From Pseudomonas mohnii (GTDB taxonomy: Bacteria > Pseudomonadota > Gammaproteobacteria > Pseudomonadales > Pseudomonadaceae): a stretch of 64,000 nucleotides of DNA. Below, piece after piece: positions 1-7,593 of the stretch. A program made the position numbers and the translations under genes. Numbering within the stretch: the first letter of the stretch is position 1; each line of letters opens with the position of its first letter. The stretch is taken from the NCBI RefSeq assembly GCF_900105115.1, contig NZ_FNRV01000001.1, forward strand, positions 5,955,501 to 6,019,500, read 5' to 3'. Below the pieces are notes generated by a model. That model had not been told where the DNA came from. It ran no database searches and worked only from the letters and a program-made list of their open reading frames with translations.

Positions 1-2
1 GC

Positions 3-503
3 ATCCTCAACCGCGAGGCGGAAATCAGCATTCACCTGGAACGACCGGCCGCCGACATGCTGGTGACCCGCAAACTCACCGACTATCGCCTGGCGCTTTA
101 CGCCAGCCAGGAGTACCTCAACCGTTCGCCGGCGCTGCGTAGCCGCGAAGACCTGGGCCGGCATGCGTGGATTGGTTACGTCGACGATTTGCTGTTCAGC
201 CAGGAACTGATGTTCCTCAACAGCTTCTGCCGCAACCCGCGGGTGGTGTTCCACAGCACCAGCGTCATCGCCCAGCAACAGGCCGCGCGCGCGGGCCTGG
301 GGATCGCGGTGCTGCCGTGTTACATGGCCAGCGCCGATCCCGGACTGGTGCCGTTGCTGCCGGAGGAGAGCATCCAGCGCAGCTACTGGATCAGCACCCG
401 CCGCGAGCTGCACAAATCCGTGCGGCTGCGCGTGTTGTGGGACTACGTGGTGCAATTGTGTGAACGGGAACAGGGCTTGTTGCTCGGCCCCAACCCCCTT
501 TAG
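3..503 (+). CDS. LysR-family transcriptional regulator, C-terminal part only
   Basis: The frame is open from the left edge of the window, so only about 166 C-terminal residues are present and the helix-turn-helix end lies outside. The visible part resembles the effector-binding domain of LysR regulators: the segment 'AGLGIAVLPCYMA' is the typical glycine-rich turn of the second subdomain, followed by a short acidic loop and a closing helix. An ATG at 57 is internal, because the residues before it (ILNREAEISIHLERP...) continue the same domain. The gene converges on the sensor kinase gene with about 20 bp between the stops. Target genes cannot be inferred. Confidence 0.85.
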   Translation: MLNREAEISIHLERPAADMLVTRKLTDYRLALYASQEYLNRSPALRSREDLGRHAWIGYVDDLLFSQELMFLNSFCRNPRVVFHSTSVIAQQQAARAGLGIAVLPCYMASADPGLVPLLPEESIQRSYWISTRRELHKSVRLRVLWDYVVQLCEREQGLLLGPNPL

Positions 504-523
504 GGACGGCTCCCAAGGGGGCG

Positions 524-1909
524 CTAGGCAGTACTGATCGGCCGGGCATCCGGAATCGTCAGGGTTGCCTGCAACCCGCCTTCAGGTCGGTTGACCAGGG
601 TGATGCGTCCACCCAGTCGATGGGCAATGGTGTTGACGATTGTCAGCCCCAGTCCCGCGCCTTGGGCGTTACCACGACTGTAGAAGCGTTCGAACACACG
701 TGCGCGATCCGCTTCGTCGATACCCGGTCCCTGATCCAGAACACTCAGCGCGTAGAAACCATCGGCCTGACTCAACTGCACGGTAATGACGCCATGCTCG
801 GGGGAGAAGTTCGCGGCATTGGTGATCAGGTTGTTCAGCGCGATGTCGATGGCGGCAGCGTCGGCGAAGACCTGGCAGGGGCGGTCACTGGCGTCGAAGG
901 CCAGCTCCAGGTGTCTGCTCAGCAACCAGGGGGTGAGCTGGACCAGGCTGTCACGGACGGTTTCGGTCAGGTCGATAGCGTGCAGTGCCGGCTTCTGGTT
1001 TTTTGGCTCAAGGCGGGCCATGGTCAACAGCTGGTTGACCAGGCGGCTGGTACGATCGACGCCGGCGATCAGGAACGCCAGGGATTCGCGCCGCTGTTCT
1101 TCGGTGCCGGCCTCCATCAGGTTCTGCGCGTGCACCCGCAACACCGCCAGGGGCGTGCGCATTTCATGGGCGGCATCGGCAATGAAGCGCCGCTCTCGGC
1201 CGAGCACTTCCTGAATCTGCGCCAGCATGCGGTTGAGTGCCGCCTGCATCGGTTCGAGTTCGCTCGGCAGGGGCGTCAGGTGCAAAGGCTCGAGCGAGCC
1301 ACTGTGGCGTGCCCGCAGGGTCTCTGCCATGTCGGCCAAGGGCTTGAGGCCCCAGCCAATGGCCATCCAGACCATCGCAGCGAGCACCAGGCTCCCCAAT
1401 ATGTTCGGCCACAGGGTGTGACGCACGATGCGATCCACCAGATCCGCGCGTACGTCGTCGCGCTCACCGACCCAGATCCGCAGCTCATTCTGTTTGTCTT
1501 CGAGCAGGAAGGCGCGCCAGTGGCGGTTGTTCAGGTCCACCACGTCGCTGAAGCCCGGCGTGGCGGGCGGGGCGGTGAATGAGGGGGCGCTGGCGGTGTG
1601 CACCAACACCTCGCCCTTGCGGTTCCAGACCTGGAAGGCGATTTTGGTTTCATAGGGATGGCCATCGACCTTTGGCTCCGCTTCGCTCAGGGCCTGGTTG
1701 AACGCCTGATACAGCTCGGCGTGTTGCTTGCTGGCCAGCGGCATGCGCATTACGCCCTGCAGCATCCGGGCGTTCTGGGCCAGTTGAGCGTCATAGACCT
1801 CGGCGATTTCATGGTTGCTGTCATGCAGGTTGAGCACGCTGATCACGGCGAGACCGGTGAGCATCAGGCCAATGATCAGCGTCAGGGTGCGACGCCGGAT
1901 CGAAGTCAT
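524..1909 (-). CDS. QseC/PmrB-type sensor histidine kinase
   Basis: Inner-membrane sensor kinase of 461 residues. A first membrane helix spans about 8-27 and a periplasmic domain about 28-167, with the 'FQVWNRKGEVLVHTASAP' pattern and the 'WRAF...VGER' stretch of the 2CSK_N sensor domain found in QseC and TctE. A second helix spans about 168-187, then a HAMP-like linker. The phosphoacceptor is H248 in 'AAHEMRTPL', and the ATPase domain shows an N box (NLITNAANFS), 'DQGPGID' and 'GAGLGLTIV'. The start overlaps the response-regulator stop as ATGA. It is the last gene of the operon that begins at 6836. The signal is unknown; QseC-like sequence does not prove sensing of autoinducers or catecholamines. 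Confidence 0.92.
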   Translation of the reverse strand: MTSIRRRTLTLIIGLMLTGLAVISVLNLHDSNHEIAEVYDAQLAQNARMLQGVMRMPLASKQHAELYQAFNQALSEAEPKVDGHPYETKIAFQVWNRKGEVLVHTASAPSFTAPPATPGFSDVVDLNNRHWRAFLLEDKQNELRIWVGERDDVRADLVDRIVRHTLWPNILGSLVLAAMVWMAIGWGLKPLADMAETLRARHSGSLEPLHLTPLPSELEPMQAALNRMLAQIQEVLGRERRFIADAAHEMRTPLAVLRVHAQNLMEAGTEEQRRESLAFLIAGVDRTSRLVNQLLTMARLEPKNQKPALHAIDLTETVRDSLVQLTPWLLSRHLELAFDASDRPCQVFADAAAIDIALNNLITNAANFSPEHGVITVQLSQADGFYALSVLDQGPGIDEADRARVFERFYSRGNAQGAGLGLTIVNTIAHRLGGRITLVNRPEGGLQATLTIPDARPISTA

Positions 1910-2568
1910 CGACGCTCCTCCACCAAATAACCGACCCCACGAATGGTGCGGATCAGATCGGTGGAGAATTTCTTGCGCAGGTGATGGATGTGCACTTCCA
2001 GGGTGTTGCTTTCGGCTTCTTCGTTCCAGCCGTACAGCAATTGCATCAGATGATCGCGGGTGATCACCCGGCCGGGTGGCGAGAGCAGTTCGTGCAGCAG
2101 TTGATATTCCTTGGGCGTCAGGGCTACCGGCTCGCCGTTATAGCTGACTTGCTGGGTGCCGGGGTTCAGGCTGATGCCGGCGTGTTCGATCAGCATCTGC
2201 GCGCGGCCGGCGCTACGCCGCAACAAGGCCCGAAGGCGGGCCTTGAGCTCGGCCAGGTCGAAGGGTTTGATCAGGTAATCGTCGGCCCCGGCATCCAGCC
2301 CGGCGATGCGGTCCTCGGTGGCATCGCGGGCGGTGAGGATCAGCACCGGCAGGTTGGAGCCGCTGTCCCGCAGCCGTCGCAGCACGTCGAGGCCGTCCAT
2401 GCGCGGCAGGCCAAGGTCGAGGACCGCCAGATCGAAGGATTCACTGAGCAACGCATGCAAGGCGCTGTTGCCGTCCTGCAACCAATCGACCGTGTAGCCC
2501 TCACGGCTCAGGGCCTGATGGATGCCTTCGCCCAGAGCCACGTCATCTTCAACCAGTAGTAAGCGCAC
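1906..2568 (-). CDS. QseB/PmrA-type response regulator (OmpR family)
   Basis: DNA-binding response regulator of 220 residues. The receiver domain has the acidic pair in 'LLVEDD', phosphoacceptor D51 in 'LAVLDLGLPRMDG', the conserved T in 'LILTARD' and K in 'IKPFD'. The C-terminal winged helix ends with 'NTLEVHIHHLRKKF' and 'IRTIRGVGYLVEE', close to QseB/PmrA proteins and unlike ColR. Regulators of this group bind direct repeats related to CTTAAG-N5-CTTAAG; two such elements lie at the operon promoter (6884-6900 and 6927-6943), which makes self-regulation likely. It follows the TPR gene after 11 bp and overlaps the kinase start by 4 bp. Confidence 0.93.
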   Translation of the reverse strand: MRLLLVEDDVALGEGIHQALSREGYTVDWLQDGNSALHALLSESFDLAVLDLGLPRMDGLDVLRRLRDSGSNLPVLILTARDATEDRIAGLDAGADDYLIKPFDLAELKARLRALLRRSAGRAQMLIEHAGISLNPGTQQVSYNGEPVALTPKEYQLLHELLSPPGRVITRDHLMQLLYGWNEEAESNTLEVHIHHLRKKFSTDLIRTIRGVGYLVEERR

Positions 2569-2579
2569 ACGGACTCCTG

Positions 2580-3224
2580 TCAGCCGAGTTTTTTATTCAC
2601 GTCCACCAGCAATGCCTCGATTTCCTTGCGACGACCGGCATCAGCGGTTTCGCGGCCCGGTCTGGGCGCCGCTTGCAGGGCTTTTTGCAAGGCTGCCTTG
2701 GCTTCGGTGTAACGCTTTTGACGGTAAAGGTGATCGCCCCAGAAGTACAGGCTGTCGATGCCATTGGGGTTCAGTTGCAACGCTGTTTTGAGCAACTGCT
2801 CGGCTTTGTCCGCGTCGCCGAAGCCGATCGGCCAGCCGGGTACGCGATCATACAGCGCGGCAAGGCTGGTGTAGGCCGAGCCTTGCAGCGCCTTGGGGTC
2901 CAGGGCCAGGGCTTTTTCCAGGTCGACTTTGGCCTCCTTGACCTTGCTCAGCGCGCCAAGCCCGCCCTGGGCGCCGGCCCAACTGCTGGTGACAATCCCG
3001 GACCAGATCCAGGCTTCCGCGACGCTCTGGCGCTCCTGGGTGAAGGTCGAGGCCTGGGCGGCAAGCTTTTCGAAAGCCGCGGTTCGCTGGCCCTCGGGCA
3101 GTTCGTACTGAATGTGTGCCCAGTTTTGCTGAATACCCAGCAGGCGTTGCTCGTCGGCGGCATCCAGTGCCCAGGCACTTTGGCTCAAGGCGCCCAGCAG
3201 CAGGTAAGCGGCGATTTTGTTCAT
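2580..3224 (-). CDS. exported TPR-repeat protein
   Basis: Protein of 214 residues with an N-terminal signal sequence (MNKIAAYLLLGALSQSAWA, predicted cut after about residue 19). The rest is helical. A segment near residue 100 ('AKVDLEKALALDPKALQG') and one near residue 140 ('AEQLLKTALQLNPNGIDSLYFWGDHLYRQ', shown in part) have tetratricopeptide spacing, followed by 'YTEAKAALQKALQAAP'. It is probably a periplasmic scaffold or partner protein. Its start overlaps the dehydrogenase stop (ATGA), so it is translationally linked to the biosynthetic genes upstream and the two-component genes downstream. It may connect the product of the operon with the periplasmic sensor domain, but that is inference only. 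Confidence 0.85.
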   Translation of the reverse strand: MNKIAAYLLLGALSQSAWALDAADEQRLLGIQQNWAHIQYELPEGQRTAAFEKLAAQASTFTQERQSVAEAWIWSGIVTSSWAGAQGGLGALSKVKEAKVDLEKALALDPKALQGSAYTSLAALYDRVPGWPIGFGDADKAEQLLKTALQLNPNGIDSLYFWGDHLYRQKRYTEAKAALQKALQAAPRPGRETADAGRRKEIEALLVDVNKKLG

Positions 3225-4030
3225 GGTTTGAGATTCTCCTTGTCGGACTTCTGACTCAAGCTACGGATCAGTGGTAATTGCTTGCGCAGGCCTCGGTCCA
3301 CCAGATTGGGCAGCAAGCTGTTGAGGCGCACGAAAAAACGTTCCGGCCAGCCCAGGTACAGATCGCGACGGTCACCGGCAATGGCGTGAATCACGGCGGC
3401 GGCCACGGTTTGCGGGTCGTCGACGTTGGACTTCAGGGCATCGTTGAGCGCCTGCGCCGCCGGGCTGTTCATGCTGGTGCGGGTGGCACGGGGGGCGACG
3501 TAGAGCACACTGACCCGGGTGTCCGCCAGCTCCCGGCGCAGGGCTTCGGAAAACCCGCGCAACGCAAACTTGGTGGCGCAATAGCTGGCATAGCCGGGAT
3601 AGCCGATGGAACCGTAGGTTGACCCGACGTTGACCACCATGGCGCTGGTTGCCTGCTTGAGCAGTGGCAAGAGGGTTTTCGTCAGGCAGATCGGTGCTCC
3701 GATATTCAGCGCGAGCATCGCGTTGATCTCGCTGTCATCCAGTTGTTCGAGCATGGCGAAATGATTGACCCCGGCGGCATTGATCAACAGGTTGATGCCC
3801 CCGATGCTTTCGGCCTCGGCCAGAACTTCGTTGCGGTCCGCGAGCGACGTCAGGTCAGCCGCGATCCAGCACAGGTTATTGGGGTAACGCTCGAGCAACG
3901 GTTCCAACGGTTGTCGATGCCGGGCCACGGCCAATACCCGGGCGCCGCTGTCGCACAAGGCCGTGGCGATGGCCAGGCCTATGCCGCCGCTGGCACCGGT
4001 CAATACCACACGAGCTTCAGACAGGCGCAT
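3221..4030 (-). CDS. short-chain dehydrogenase/reductase
   Basis: Classical SDR oxidoreductase of about 269 residues. It has the nucleotide-binding motif 'TGASGGIG' near the start, 'NAAG' in the middle, a catalytic serine in 'VGSTYG', and the YxxxK pair in 'YASYCATKFAL'. Substrate and cofactor preference cannot be read, although the arginine following the first motif region (VARHR) is compatible with NADP(H). I chose the ATG at 4030 because GAGGAG precedes it at good spacing; a GTG at 4048 would lengthen it by six residues. It overlaps the upstream gene by 14 bp and the downstream TPR gene by 4 bp, so it probably acts on the product of the preceding enzymes. Confidence 0.9.
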   Translation of the reverse strand: MRLSEARVVLTGASGGIGLAIATALCDSGARVLAVARHRQPLEPLLERYPNNLCWIAADLTSLADRNEVLAEAESIGGINLLINAAGVNHFAMLEQLDDSEINAMLALNIGAPICLTKTLLPLLKQATSAMVVNVGSTYGSIGYPGYASYCATKFALRGFSEALRRELADTRVSVLYVAPRATRTSMNSPAAQALNDALKSNVDDPQTVAAAVIHAIAGDRRDLYLGWPERFFVRLNSLLPNLVDRGLRKQLPLIRSLSQKSDKENLKP

Positions 4031-4691
4031 GGGTGTTCTCCTCGTCACGTGGCAAACCGCGGAACATGTCGGCGTAGAGCTTGTACACCACTTTGGAGGC
4101 GTGAATGACAGCGGCCTGATCGTCCGGGTCGTCCAGCGTGTTCATCAAGCGACGGTAGGTCTGCATGTGCTCGATATCCAGTGAACCGTGGGAACTGAGG
4201 TAGCTGAAGGCGTTTTCCGGCAAGTCCAGGCGCTCGCGAATACTGCCGGCGGCGTGGGTGGCCAGGGCGATGCTGGTGCCTTCCAGCACGTTGACCATGC
4301 CGAACAGACCCACCGGGTTGCCCCGGGCAATCAGGTCGTAGAGAAAGCTCACCATCAATTCGATGGGGAGCGAAGGGCGCCCGTCGCGGACGGCGGATTT
4401 GTCGCCACCGCAGACTTCGATGTCGTTGAGGATCCACTGTTCGTGGCCGTATTCGTCCTCGATGTACTCGCACACCGCTTGCCGCAGCCATTCCAGGCGT
4501 GAGGGCAGGCGCGCGCCACAGGCCATCATCAGTGGCACCGTGTGGCGAACGTGGTAGTAGGCTTGCGTCAGGAACGCCCGGTAGCTTTCCAGGCTGACCT
4601 TGCCCTCCAGGGCATCGCGAATGACCGGTAGGTTGAACAGTTCATGGCGTTCCTGGTGGGTGGCTTCTTGCAGTGCGTCAAAAAAACTCAT
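4017..4691 (-). CDS. heme-oxygenase-like (TenA/HDO fold) putative metal-dependent oxidase
   Basis: All-helical protein of 224 residues from the ATG at 4691, which overlaps the ligase stop as ATGA; the longer open frame upstream is a shadow. Carboxylate and histidine residues sit where iron-binding members of the heme-oxygenase-like superfamily (UndA, SznF, BesC type) bind metal: 'CEYIEDEYGHEQWIL' gives E..E...H, and 'SLDIEHMQTYRRL' gives a D/E-H pair on a late helix. TenA thiaminases lack this pattern. Known relatives oxidise fatty acids or amino acids, and an adjacent acyl-activating enzyme and dehydrogenase fit an acyl substrate. The exact reaction is unknown. Confidence 0.75.
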   Translation of the reverse strand: MSFFDALQEATHQERHELFNLPVIRDALEGKVSLESYRAFLTQAYYHVRHTVPLMMACGARLPSRLEWLRQAVCEYIEDEYGHEQWILNDIEVCGGDKSAVRDGRPSLPIELMVSFLYDLIARGNPVGLFGMVNVLEGTSIALATHAAGSIRERLDLPENAFSYLSSHGSLDIEHMQTYRRLMNTLDDPDDQAAVIHASKVVYKLYADMFRGLPRDEENTHAPV

Positions 4692-6169
4692 GATGCGGTG
4701 TCCTCTGAAAACGCAGATTCGGTCAGTTGTGCCCGGTACCGCTCGACAATGGCGTCGCGGCGGGGGCGGCCATTGGCGGTCAGCAGGCCATTGGCCGGGG
4801 TGAAGGGTTGATCCAGGCGGGTCCAGTGATGGACCTGGGCGTAGTCGGGCAAGTCCGCGTTGGCCTCGGCCACGGCGGCGGCCAGTTGCTCGTCCGGGCA
4901 GTCGGGGCGATGGGGCCAGAGCAACGCATGGTTGTGGGGCATGGCTTCGCCGTAGACGAACGCTTGGGCGATATGACGACGTTGGGTCAATTCGGCCTCG
5001 ACCCACTCGGGGTTCACGTTACGACCGAAGCTGGTGACGAACTGATGCTTCTTGCGCCCCTTGAGGTAAAGGAAGCCCTCGGCGTCGAATTCGCCGAGAT
5101 CGCCACTGGACCACCATTGATCGGTGTGCGGCGCGTCCCCCAGGTAGCCGAGCAGCGTCGACCCCTTGATCAGCACTTCACCGTCGTCGGCCAGGCGAAT
5201 CTGCACATGGGGCAGGGGCCGGCCGACGCTTCCGGGACGGCATGCCTGTGGCCGATTGAGGCAGACCACTGACGCGCACTCCGACAGACCGTAGCCTTCG
5301 TAGACCGGTATGCCCACGCGTTGCGCCCGCTGCAGTAACTCTGTGGCGACCCGCGCACCACCCACCGCGGCAAAACGCAGGTGTTGTGGGTCGAAGCCTT
5401 TCTGCTCGGCGGCGCTGACCAGCATCAACAGCAATTGCGGCACCAGAATCAGACTCTGCGGTGCACGGGCGGCCAGGCACCCCAGCAAGCGCGGTACATC
5501 CACGCCGCTGGCGCCCTGAATGCCCAGGGTTTTCTGGCTGGGCAGGCTCAAGGTCGCCCCCGCGTACAGCGCCGCATAACAACCGATATTTTCCAGTAGG
5601 ATGGCCAGCGGCAGCAGGGCCAGGTGGTGCTGCGGCTGGCTGGGCCGGCTGGCCAGTTCCAGTTCGCGGGCCACCTGCAGAATGCTCTCGGCACTCAGGC
5701 AGACGCCTTTCGGTGTGCCGGTGGTGCCGGACGTGAAGGTCAGCTTGGCGGTGCCTTCGGGCATCCGGTCGGGCCCCTTGAAGGTGCGGCGCCAGAACTC
5801 GCCGGTGCGCTCATATCCGCTCGCTCGCAGGTCGCTGTCCAGCTCTGGCCCGGCGATCACAAGTTCGGCCTGGCTCTGCTCCAGACAATGGTTGCGTTGG
5901 GCGGGGCTGAAGAACGGTGGCAACGTCAGGCACGTCAGGCCTTCAAACAGTGCGGCCAGGTCCCAGAGCATCGCTTCGACGCCATTGTCCAGCGCCAAGG
6001 CGACCACCTTGACGTTCTCATCGCGCAGGCGCTGTCGGTGGCTCGTCACCTCGGTGTAGAGGGTGGCGTAGTCCAGCTTCGACTGATCGCCCCACAAGGC
6101 GATGCCAAGGGTTTTTTCTTCGGCGTGACGGCGCAGGATCCCGTCGAATCGTTGCATTTCAGGCGACAT
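4688..6169 (-). CDS. AMP-dependent acyl-CoA synthetase/ligase family protein
   Basis: Adenylate-forming enzyme of 493 residues, slightly short for the family. The P-loop 'LTFTSGTTGTPKGV' is intact, as are 'YGLSE' and the aspartate motif in 'WWSSGDLGEFD' followed by 'GRKKHQF'. Near the C-terminus the motif 'GLLTANGRPRR' aligns with 'GLLTPTLKLKR' of long-chain acyl-CoA synthetases, so the usual catalytic lysine is replaced by an arginine (about R468). It presumably activates a carboxylic acid for the enzymes encoded on either side. It overlaps the upstream gene by 11 bp and the downstream gene by 4 bp. No acyl-carrier protein gene is nearby. Confidence 0.88.
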   Translation of the reverse strand: MSPEMQRFDGILRRHAEEKTLGIALWGDQSKLDYATLYTEVTSHRQRLRDENVKVVALALDNGVEAMLWDLAALFEGLTCLTLPPFFSPAQRNHCLEQSQAELVIAGPELDSDLRASGYERTGEFWRRTFKGPDRMPEGTAKLTFTSGTTGTPKGVCLSAESILQVARELELASRPSQPQHHLALLPLAILLENIGCYAALYAGATLSLPSQKTLGIQGASGVDVPRLLGCLAARAPQSLILVPQLLLMLVSAAEQKGFDPQHLRFAAVGGARVATELLQRAQRVGIPVYEGYGLSECASVVCLNRPQACRPGSVGRPLPHVQIRLADDGEVLIKGSTLLGYLGDAPHTDQWWSSGDLGEFDAEGFLYLKGRKKHQFVTSFGRNVNPEWVEAELTQRRHIAQAFVYGEAMPHNHALLWPHRPDCPDEQLAAAVAEANADLPDYAQVHHWTRLDQPFTPANGLLTANGRPRRDAIVERYRAQLTESAFSEDTAS

Positions 6170-6836
6170 GGTTGAACCCCTCCATGGATGTCGGCAAGCC
6201 CAGGCGGCCGAACAGTCCGATATTGCGCAAATGAATGAATCCGGCGCGGATATTGCCGACGTGCACCCAAGGCTTGCTCTCGTAATAGCTGCCCCAACTG
6301 TGCCGGTCCTCGCCCAGTCGCGCCGGGTCGGCGGCGCACAGGGTCACTGGCTTCAGCCCGAGCCGGTGGAAGCTGTTGACCAGGCCGATGTTGCCGGTAA
6401 ACGCCACCCATTCCAGGCCACCCATGGCCAGCAGGTAGGTGATGGCGATGATGCTCATTCGTGCGCTGCCGGTGTCACTGGCCGCCAGATTGCCCACTTC
6501 GACGATACCGGCCCGTTCCACCGGGCGATCAGCCGCGGCGCTGATCAGCGGGTCGATCGGTTCGTCCAGGTAACGCTCCAGAAACAGCTCTCCTTCATTG
6601 GCCAGGCGCACACCGGCCACTGCGCAGAGCTCACCCGCGTCATTGCTCATGCCGAACAGCTCCGGCATGAAATGGCGGATGTCGGCGCCGTGGGCCTTGC
6701 GGAAACGTTGCTGGATATAGGTTTCGAACGATTTGCGCTGGGGGTCATCCGGCAACGCTCTGGCCAGGCTCATCTGCGGTGTTTCCGCTTGGCCGAACTG
6801 CAGAGGCAAAGGGATGTTCCAGTAGGAATGGGGCAT
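6159..6836 (-). CDS. thermostable hemolysin (delta-VPH) family protein, GNAT-clan
   Basis: Protein of 225 residues and first gene of the operon. It resembles the family named after Vibrio thermostable hemolysin, which belongs to the acetyltransferase/autoinducer-synthase clan. Supporting segments are 'YIQQRFRKAHGADIRHFMPEL' (shown in part), 'GVRLANEGELFLERYLDEP' and 'VEVGNLAAS', which resemble the early strands of acyl-homoserine-lactone synthases and GNAT enzymes. The ATG at 6836 is preceded by GGAGG; an in-frame ATG at 6881 is less likely because it falls next to the presumed promoter box. Despite the family name there is no evidence for lysis. An acyl-transfer role fits the neighbouring ligase. 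Confidence 0.8.
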   Translation of the reverse strand: MPHSYWNIPLPLQFGQAETPQMSLARALPDDPQRKSFETYIQQRFRKAHGADIRHFMPELFGMSNDAGELCAVAGVRLANEGELFLERYLDEPIDPLISAAADRPVERAGIVEVGNLAASDTGSARMSIIAITYLLAMGGLEWVAFTGNIGLVNSFHRLGLKPVTLCAADPARLGEDRHSWGSYYESKPWVHVGNIRAGFIHLRNIGLFGRLGLPTSMEGFNHVA

Positions 6837-6883
6837 TGAAAGACGCCTCCCGGGGAAGATTGGGAGGAGTATCGGAAGCATTT

Positions 6884-6900
6884 CTTAACGGAGTCTGAAG
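6884..6900 (-). promoter_or_regulatory. candidate QseB/PmrA box for the hemolysin-family operon
   Basis: On the minus strand this reads CTTCAG, five bases, GTTAAG, about 48 bp upstream of the ATG at 6836. Half-sites spaced 11 bp apart are the signature of PmrA/QseB-type regulators, and such a regulator is encoded in the same operon. A GATACT sequence ten bases further on could serve as the -10 element. Confidence 0.55.
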
Positions 6901-6926
6901 GTGAGAAAAAAGTTAAATCACGTCGT

Positions 6927-6943
6927 CTTCAGGTTCGCTTAAG
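6927..6943 (+). promoter_or_regulatory. candidate QseB/PmrA box for the cytochrome b561 gene
   Basis: On the plus strand this reads CTTCAG, five bases, CTTAAG, 78 bp before the ATG at 7021. It is the mirror image of the box at 6884-6900: each has the CTTCAG half first and the TTAAG half nearer to its own gene. The shared spacing and order make chance less likely, but no binding data are visible. Confidence 0.5.
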
Positions 6944-7020
6944 ATTGCGCTGGCAGGGTGGCGCTCGATCAGGTTGTGCGAATGAGTCGCCAGCCTGGAC
7001 TGACACTCACGAGGCCCACC

Positions 7021-7593
7021 ATGACCCGCGATTCAACGGCACAACGTTACGGAAAACTGTCTATCACCCTGCACTGGCTGATGCTGGCGCTGTTTGTCGG
7101 CGTATACGCCTGCATCGAAATCAAGGGGTTGCTGCCCCGTGGCAGTACGGGGAGGAGTTTTTTTCTCGGGCTGCACGGTGTGTTCGGCTTGAGTATTTTT
7201 GCCCTGGTCTGGATCCGTCTGCTCGGACGGCTGACCCCGCGCCCACCCATCACGCCGGCGCCGCCCACCTGGCAGACCGGTGTTTCGCACCTGATGCATC
7301 TGGCGCTGTATGTGCTGATGATTGCCACGCCTTTACTGGCCTGGCTGATGCTGTCAGCAGGCGACAAACCGATGCCCTATTTTGAATTTGCCCTGCCGGC
7401 ACTGGTGTCTGTCGATCCCGACCTGGCCAAACAGTTCAAGCACTGGCACGAGCTGCTCGGAAATGCCGGCTACTGGCTGATCGGCCTGCATGCGGCGGCA
7501 GGCTTGTTCCATCACTATTGGGTCCAGGACAACACCCTGACGCGCATGCTGCCAGGCCGCTCACGGGATTCGCTCAACCAGCGTCAACCCTGA
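7021..7593 (+). CDS. cytochrome b561 family protein
   Basis: Inner-membrane di-heme b-type cytochrome of 190 residues, the usual length. Four membrane segments are visible, with histidines in 'LHWLMLALF', 'GLHGVFGLSIF', 'HLMHLALYVLM', 'HWHELLGNAGYWLIGLHA' and 'LFHHYW' suited to bind two hemes. Such proteins move electrons between quinol and a periplasmic acceptor such as superoxide. The ATG at 7021 is preceded by GAGG; the in-frame ATG near 6982 lies very close to the regulatory box and would add residues not typical of the family. The gene is divergent from the hemolysin-family operon and its end overlaps the alkylation-repair gene by 20 bp in convergent orientation. Confidence 0.9.
   Translation: MTRDSTAQRYGKLSITLHWLMLALFVGVYACIEIKGLLPRGSTGRSFFLGLHGVFGLSIFALVWIRLLGRLTPRPPITPAPPTWQTGVSHLMHLALYVLMIATPLLAWLMLSAGDKPMPYFEFALPALVSVDPDLAKQFKHWHELLGNAGYWLIGLHAAAGLFHHYWVQDNTLTRMLPGRSRDSLNQRQP

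Noticed and set aside
4017..5006. Longer version of the heme-oxygenase-like protein (329 codons)
   Set aside because: The first 105 codons lie over the ligase gene and have arginine- and proline-rich shadow composition; the ATG at 4691 overlaps the ligase stop in a normal ATGA junction.
6159..6836. Haemolysin or virulence role suggested by the family name
   Set aside because: The name derives from one Vibrio protein; the sequence looks like an acyltransferase-clan enzyme and there is no signal peptide or pore-forming feature.
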